Shown here: positions 6,494 through 9,180 of the stretch, piece by piece | Layout of the letters: each line of letters begins with the position of its first letter | How positions within the stretch are numbered: the stretch's first letter is position 1 | NCBI GenBank assembly: GCA_037969155.1 | Contig: JBBKWW010000164.1 | Coordinates: 1 to 9,180, forward strand | Direction of reading: 5' to 3' | DNA: 9,180 nt | Origin: JAYXXU01 sp037969155 | GTDB taxonomy: Bacteria > Pseudomonadota > Gammaproteobacteria > Pseudomonadales > Moraxellaceae | Translations under genes and position numbers: made by a program | The notes under the pieces: model-generated | Told to the model about the DNA's origin: nothing | The model's database searches: none | What the model saw: only the letters and a program-made list of their open reading frames with translations

Positions 6494-8155
6494 TTAACCG
6501 CCGATTTTCTTGTACTTGGCGCGTTTAGGCCGTGCCTCATCACCGAGCCGAGACTTACGCCATGCCTCGTAGTCGTGATAGTTGCCTTCGAACCACTGCG
6601 CACCATCCTCTTCAAACGCCAAGATGTGCGTGGCGATCCGATCTAAGAACCAGCGATCATGCGAGATGACCATCACACAACCGGGGAACACCTGAATCGC
6701 TTCTTCAAGGGCGCGTAAGGTTTCCACGTCCAAGTCGTTCGAGGGTTCATCGAGTAGGATGACGTTGGCGCCTTGCTGGAGGATTTTGGCCAGTTGTAAG
6801 CGATTACGCTCACCACCTGATAGCGAGCCGACGGTCTTTTGTTGGTCTTGGCCTTTGAAATTAAAGCGACCGATATATGCCCGTGATGGGATTTCGTAGT
6901 CACCAATTTTCAGAATATCCAAGCCGCCAGAGACTTCTTCCCAGACGGTTTTTTTGTTGTCTAGCGTGTCACGAATCTGCCCAACGTAGGCGATTTTGAC
7001 CGTTTCACCGACCACGACCGAACCCGTGTCTGGCTCTAATTCACCCATCATCATGCGAAACAGTGTGGTCTTACCCGCACCGTTTGGTCCGACGATGCCA
7101 ACAATCGCGGAAGGTGGCACGGTAAAGGTCAGGTTTTCATAGAGCAGTCGATCATCGAACGATTTACTGATATTGGTCACTTCGACCACTTTATTACCGA
7201 GACGCTCACCCGGTGGGATGTAGATTTCGGCAGTTTCGTTACGCTGTTGGAATTCGCGTGAGTTCAGCTCTTCAAAGCGCTCCATCCGTGCTTTGGATTT
7301 TACTTGCTGACCCTTGGCGTTTTTACGCACCCATTCCAGCTCTTTTTTCAGGGCTTTAGCAAAAGACTCTTCTTGCTTGCCTTCTAGCTCTAGTCGAGCA
7401 GTTTTTTGCTCTAGCCAGTTGGTGTAGTTGCCTTGGTATGGAATGCCATGACCACGGTCAAGCTCCAAAATCCACTCAGCAACATTATCCAAGAAATAGC
7501 GATCATGGGTAATCGCCACAATCGTGCCGGTGAAGTCTTTGAGGAATCGTTCCAACCATGACACCGATTCGGCATCCAAATGGTTAGTCGGTTCATCGAG
7601 TAACAGCATGTCGGGCTTGGACAACAGCAAGCGACACAGGGCAACACGGCGCTTTTCACCACCAGATAACAGGTTAACGTCGGCATCCCACGGCGGCAAG
7701 CGCAGCGCGTCAGCGGCTTGTTCCATTTGGTTATTCAGGTTATGGGCATCCCACGCTTGGATAATGCCTTCGAGCTTTTCTTGCTCTTTGGCGAGTTTGT
7801 CAAAATCCGCATCTTCAGCGGCATATTCACCAAACACCTCATCCAAACGCGCCAGCGCGTCGAGTGGCTCACGCAAGCCATCTTCGACGTTGCCACGCAC
7901 ATCTTTGGTCAAATCGAGCGGTGGCTCTTGCTCTAAATAACCGATTTTAATGCCCGGTTGGGCACGTGCTTCGCCGTTAAACTCTTTATCGACGCCAGCC
8001 ATGATGCGCAGTAGGGTGGATTTACCCGCACCATTGAGACCCAGTACACCGATTTTGGCGCCAGGGAAGAATGACAGGGAAATGTTCTTCAAGATTTCGC
8101 GCTTCGGCGGTACCATCTTGGACACTTGATTCATGGTATAGATGTATTGGGCCAC
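6494..8155 (-). CDS. ettA: energy-dependent translational throttle protein EttA (ABC-F ATPase)
   Basis: This 553-residue protein aligns over its whole length with EttA, the ABC-F ATPase that binds the ribosomal E site and controls entry into elongation according to the ATP/ADP ratio. ABC domain 1 has Walker A GLNGAGKS (39-46), signature LSGGE (163-167) and DEPTNHLD with catalytic Glu188. The arm and the interdomain linker (WILELDRG to about residue 320, with KELEWVRKNAKGQQVKSKAR) match the family. ABC domain 2 has Walker A GPNGAGKT, LSGGERNRLQ and DEPSNDLD with catalytic Glu470. Both glutamates fall at the same numbers as in E. coli EttA, which supports a GTG start at 8155 (VAQYIYTM). A GAGGAG Shine-Dalgarno (8162-8167) sits six bases upstream. 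The ATG at 8179 would add eight unrelated residues and lacks such a site. The only oddity is Ser472 for the usual Thr in DEPTNDLD. There is no membrane domain. Confidence 0.97.
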   Translation of the reverse strand: MAQYIYTMNQVSKMVPPKREILKNISLSFFPGAKIGVLGLNGAGKSTLLRIMAGVDKEFNGEARAQPGIKIGYLEQEPPLDLTKDVRGNVEDGLREPLDALARLDEVFGEYAAEDADFDKLAKEQEKLEGIIQAWDAHNLNNQMEQAADALRLPPWDADVNLLSGGEKRRVALCRLLLSKPDMLLLDEPTNHLDAESVSWLERFLKDFTGTIVAITHDRYFLDNVAEWILELDRGHGIPYQGNYTNWLEQKTARLELEGKQEESFAKALKKELEWVRKNAKGQQVKSKARMERFEELNSREFQQRNETAEIYIPPGERLGNKVVEVTNISKSFDDRLLYENLTFTVPPSAIVGIVGPNGAGKTTLFRMMMGELEPDTGSVVVGETVKIAYVGQIRDTLDNKKTVWEEVSGGLDILKIGDYEIPSRAYIGRFNFKGQDQQKTVGSLSGGERNRLQLAKILQQGANVILLDEPSNDLDVETLRALEEAIQVFPGCVMVISHDRWFLDRIATHILAFEEDGAQWFEGNYHDYEAWRKSRLGDEARPKRAKYKKIGG

Positions 8156-8190
8156 GCAGGACTCCTCGCGACAAGGCATTCATGTTGCGG

Positions 8191-8227
8191 TTTGAGGCGC
8201 TATCAATCTGATAACGCACTCCTCAAA
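8191..8227 (-). promoter_or_regulatory. stem-loop in the ettA 5' leader
   Basis: Read as minus-strand RNA, UUUGAGG pairs with CCUCAAA (7 bp), a four-base bulge AGUG follows, then CGUUAUCA pairs with UGAUAGCG (8 bp including one U-G wobble) around a GAU loop. The wobble works only in the ettA-sense RNA; the plus-strand RNA has an A-C mismatch there. The hairpin begins a few bases after the predicted transcription start and ends about 35 nt before the GTG start codon. It has no U-tract, and no gene upstream reads in this direction, so a terminator is unlikely. A leader regulatory structure or mRNA-stabilising 5' hairpin is the likelier role. A DNA operator for the divergent promoters is an alternative. 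Confidence 0.5.
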
Positions 8228-8239
8228 AATCTGGCCAAC

Positions 8240-8245
8240 AGTATA
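8240..8245 (-). promoter_or_regulatory. putative -10 box for ettA
   Basis: On the minus strand TATACT matches the sigma70 -10 consensus at 5 of 6 positions. No convincing -35 box stands 15-18 bp upstream, so this rests on the -10 alone. It would give a leader of about 75-80 nt that contains the whole stem-loop at 8191-8227. Confidence 0.35.
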
Positions 8246-8334
8246 GCGGAATTCGTACATCGACGGTCGGTCTTTGCGGTTACAATATCGCCCTGCTATT
8301 GTTGACGGCAAAGCGCCGATGACGGAGAGATGAC

Positions 8335-8379
8335 GTGGCCTCTGAATCTGAATTAGCGACACAGTGGCGCGATGCGTAG
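8335..8379 (+). CDS. possible 14-codon leader ORF overlapping the GGDEF gene start
   Basis: A GTG at 8335 is preceded by GGAGAG (8324-8329) with five bases between, and opens a 14-codon frame (ASESELATQWRDA after the start) that stops at TAG 8377-8379. The ATG of the GGDEF gene (8372) lies inside its last codons in another frame and has no Shine-Dalgarno of its own. This fits a translationally coupled leader peptide. Alternatively, the short peptide is the original cytoplasmic N-terminus of the GGDEF protein: QWRDA joined to MRSRVRTHYLLVW reads naturally, and the GCGCG run at 8367-8371 is a plausible place for a frameshift. Confidence 0.35.
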   Translation: MASESELATQWRDA

Positions 8380-9166
8380 TCGAGTGCGTACGCATTACTT
8401 GTTGGTTTGGATGGCATTGCTACTGATCGGTGGCGCATTGGTCATCCATGCCGTGAGCTACGCCGCACTCTATCAAATGCTGACGCCAATTCAATCTAGC
8501 ACGCTAGAGCCGAATACCTTGCTACCGCAGATGCATCATATTTTTTTGCTGCATTTAAGCTTAATACTGGTGCTGCTATCGGTGGTATTGGCTATTTTTG
8601 GCTGGATTTTATATGGTGATCAACGCAGCCTATCGCAACTGGCTGCTTGTGATCCATTAACCAATAGCTTAAATCAACAAACCTTTGAGGTGGTGTTTCA
8701 ATTATTTTTATATAAAGCGATCCGCGACCATAGTCCACTCTGTGCGGTACTGATCAATATTGATCACTTAAATAAAATCAATCACTTGCATAGTCATCTA
8801 GCGGGTGATGTCATGCTACAAGACTTTGCGAATTTAATTAAAAACATGCAACGGCGCAGCGATGTACTGGCGCGATGGAGTGATCGTGAGTTTATTTTGC
8901 TACTACCAGATTGCGCATTAGAGGAGGCGATGCGGATTGCAGATCAACTGCGGCTACGGGTGCGCAATCATGATTTTGGTCTGGCCAAACACTGGATTGT
9001 GACGTTTAGTGCGGGTGTCGCCGAATATGCCATTGGCGAATCTGAAGATGAGTTTTTATTGCGTCTACAAGATGCGCTTGCGCGTGCCAAACGACATGGC
9101 CGCAACCGCGTCGAAAGTGCAGCACCTGCCTTTTCGACGATTTTTCCGGTTTTTAGCGCTAAATAG
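8372..9166 (+). CDS. membrane-anchored degenerate GGDEF domain protein
   Basis: This 264-residue protein has two transmembrane segments (about 10-34 and 57-81) flanking a short periplasmic loop of about 22 residues, then a GGDEF-fold domain (about 87-250) beginning DPLTNSLNQQTFE. Set against the diguanylate cyclase PleD with a constant offset, the signature GGEEF becomes Ser170-Asp-Arg-Glu-Phe174, and the two metal ligands (PleD Asp327 and Glu370) become Asn129 and Arg172. The guanine-contacting Asn137 and Asp146 are kept. The inhibitory-site motif RxxD is also kept, as Arg161 and Asp164, at the correct five-residue distance. Loss of both metal ligands predicts no cyclic-di-GMP synthesis, whereas the I-site suggests it may bind the molecule as a receptor. 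The periplasmic loop is too small for a known sensor domain. The ATG at 8372 is the first start after an in-frame stop at 8354; no ribosome site is seen, so coupling to the upstream short frame is possible. Confidence 0.88.
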   Translation: MRSRVRTHYLLVWMALLLIGGALVIHAVSYAALYQMLTPIQSSTLEPNTLLPQMHHIFLLHLSLILVLLSVVLAIFGWILYGDQRSLSQLAACDPLTNSLNQQTFEVVFQLFLYKAIRDHSPLCAVLINIDHLNKINHLHSHLAGDVMLQDFANLIKNMQRRSDVLARWSDREFILLLPDCALEEAMRIADQLRLRVRNHDFGLAKHWIVTFSAGVAEYAIGESEDEFLLRLQDALARAKRHGRNRVESAAPAFSTIFPVFSAK

Positions 9167-9180
9167 CCAATCCTCCCAGC

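Noticed and set aside
7524..7940. 138-codon plus-strand frame inside ettA
   Set aside because: Antisense shadow of the highly conserved first ABC domain of EttA; low-complexity Ser/Arg-rich product.
8156..8179. ATG at 8179 as the ettA start
   Set aside because: Adds eight residues absent from EttA; the GTG at 8155 has the strong GAGGAG site and gives catalytic Glu188/Glu470 at the family positions.
8281..8286. TACAAT as a -10 box for the GGDEF gene
   Set aside because: No acceptable -35 box at normal spacing and no extended -10; left unannotated.

Overview
The window looks like chromosomal DNA of a gammaproteobacterium, probably a Moraxellaceae/Acinetobacter-like organism. This rests on the very well conserved EttA, the moderate GC content, compact single-gene units and simple intrinsic terminators. 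The genus is an inference. No plasmid, phage or CRISPR genes are visible.

Layout: (1) 1-207 is an open reading frame running in from the left edge. It vaguely resembles a GspH/FimT-type minor pilin and stops early. (2) About 205-1500 is one IS110-family insertion sequence: a 330-residue DEDD/serine transposase on the minus strand, preceded by a roughly 180-nt structured non-coding segment. That segment has a TTGACA -35 box and is placed and sized like an IS110 bridge RNA. (3) 1520-2200 (minus) is a glutathione S-transferase, divergent from (4) 2473-2934 (plus), a DUF4442 hotdog-fold protein. The 270 bp between them hold no convincing gene. (5) 3050-4804 (plus) is a large surface-type lipoprotein with a PKD-like domain and a probable beta-propeller. 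It faces (6) 4923-5792 (minus), a two-TM SPFH/stomatin-like membrane protein, across a perfect bidirectional terminator. (7) About 5977-6447 (plus) is a small K+-channel-like protein with a GFG filter. It faces (8) 6494-8155 (minus), the translation factor EttA, across a second perfect terminator. (9) 8372-9166 (plus) is a membrane-anchored GGDEF protein with a ruined active site but an intact I-site.

Most genes are single units in alternating orientation, so no large operon or multi-gene defence or biosynthetic system is visible. The items most worth attention are the IS110 element with its candidate bridge RNA, a strand-specific 15-bp stem-loop in the ettA 5' leader, and the degenerate GGDEF protein. 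The last has no ribosome binding site of its own and is overlapped at its start by a 14-codon reading frame that does have one.
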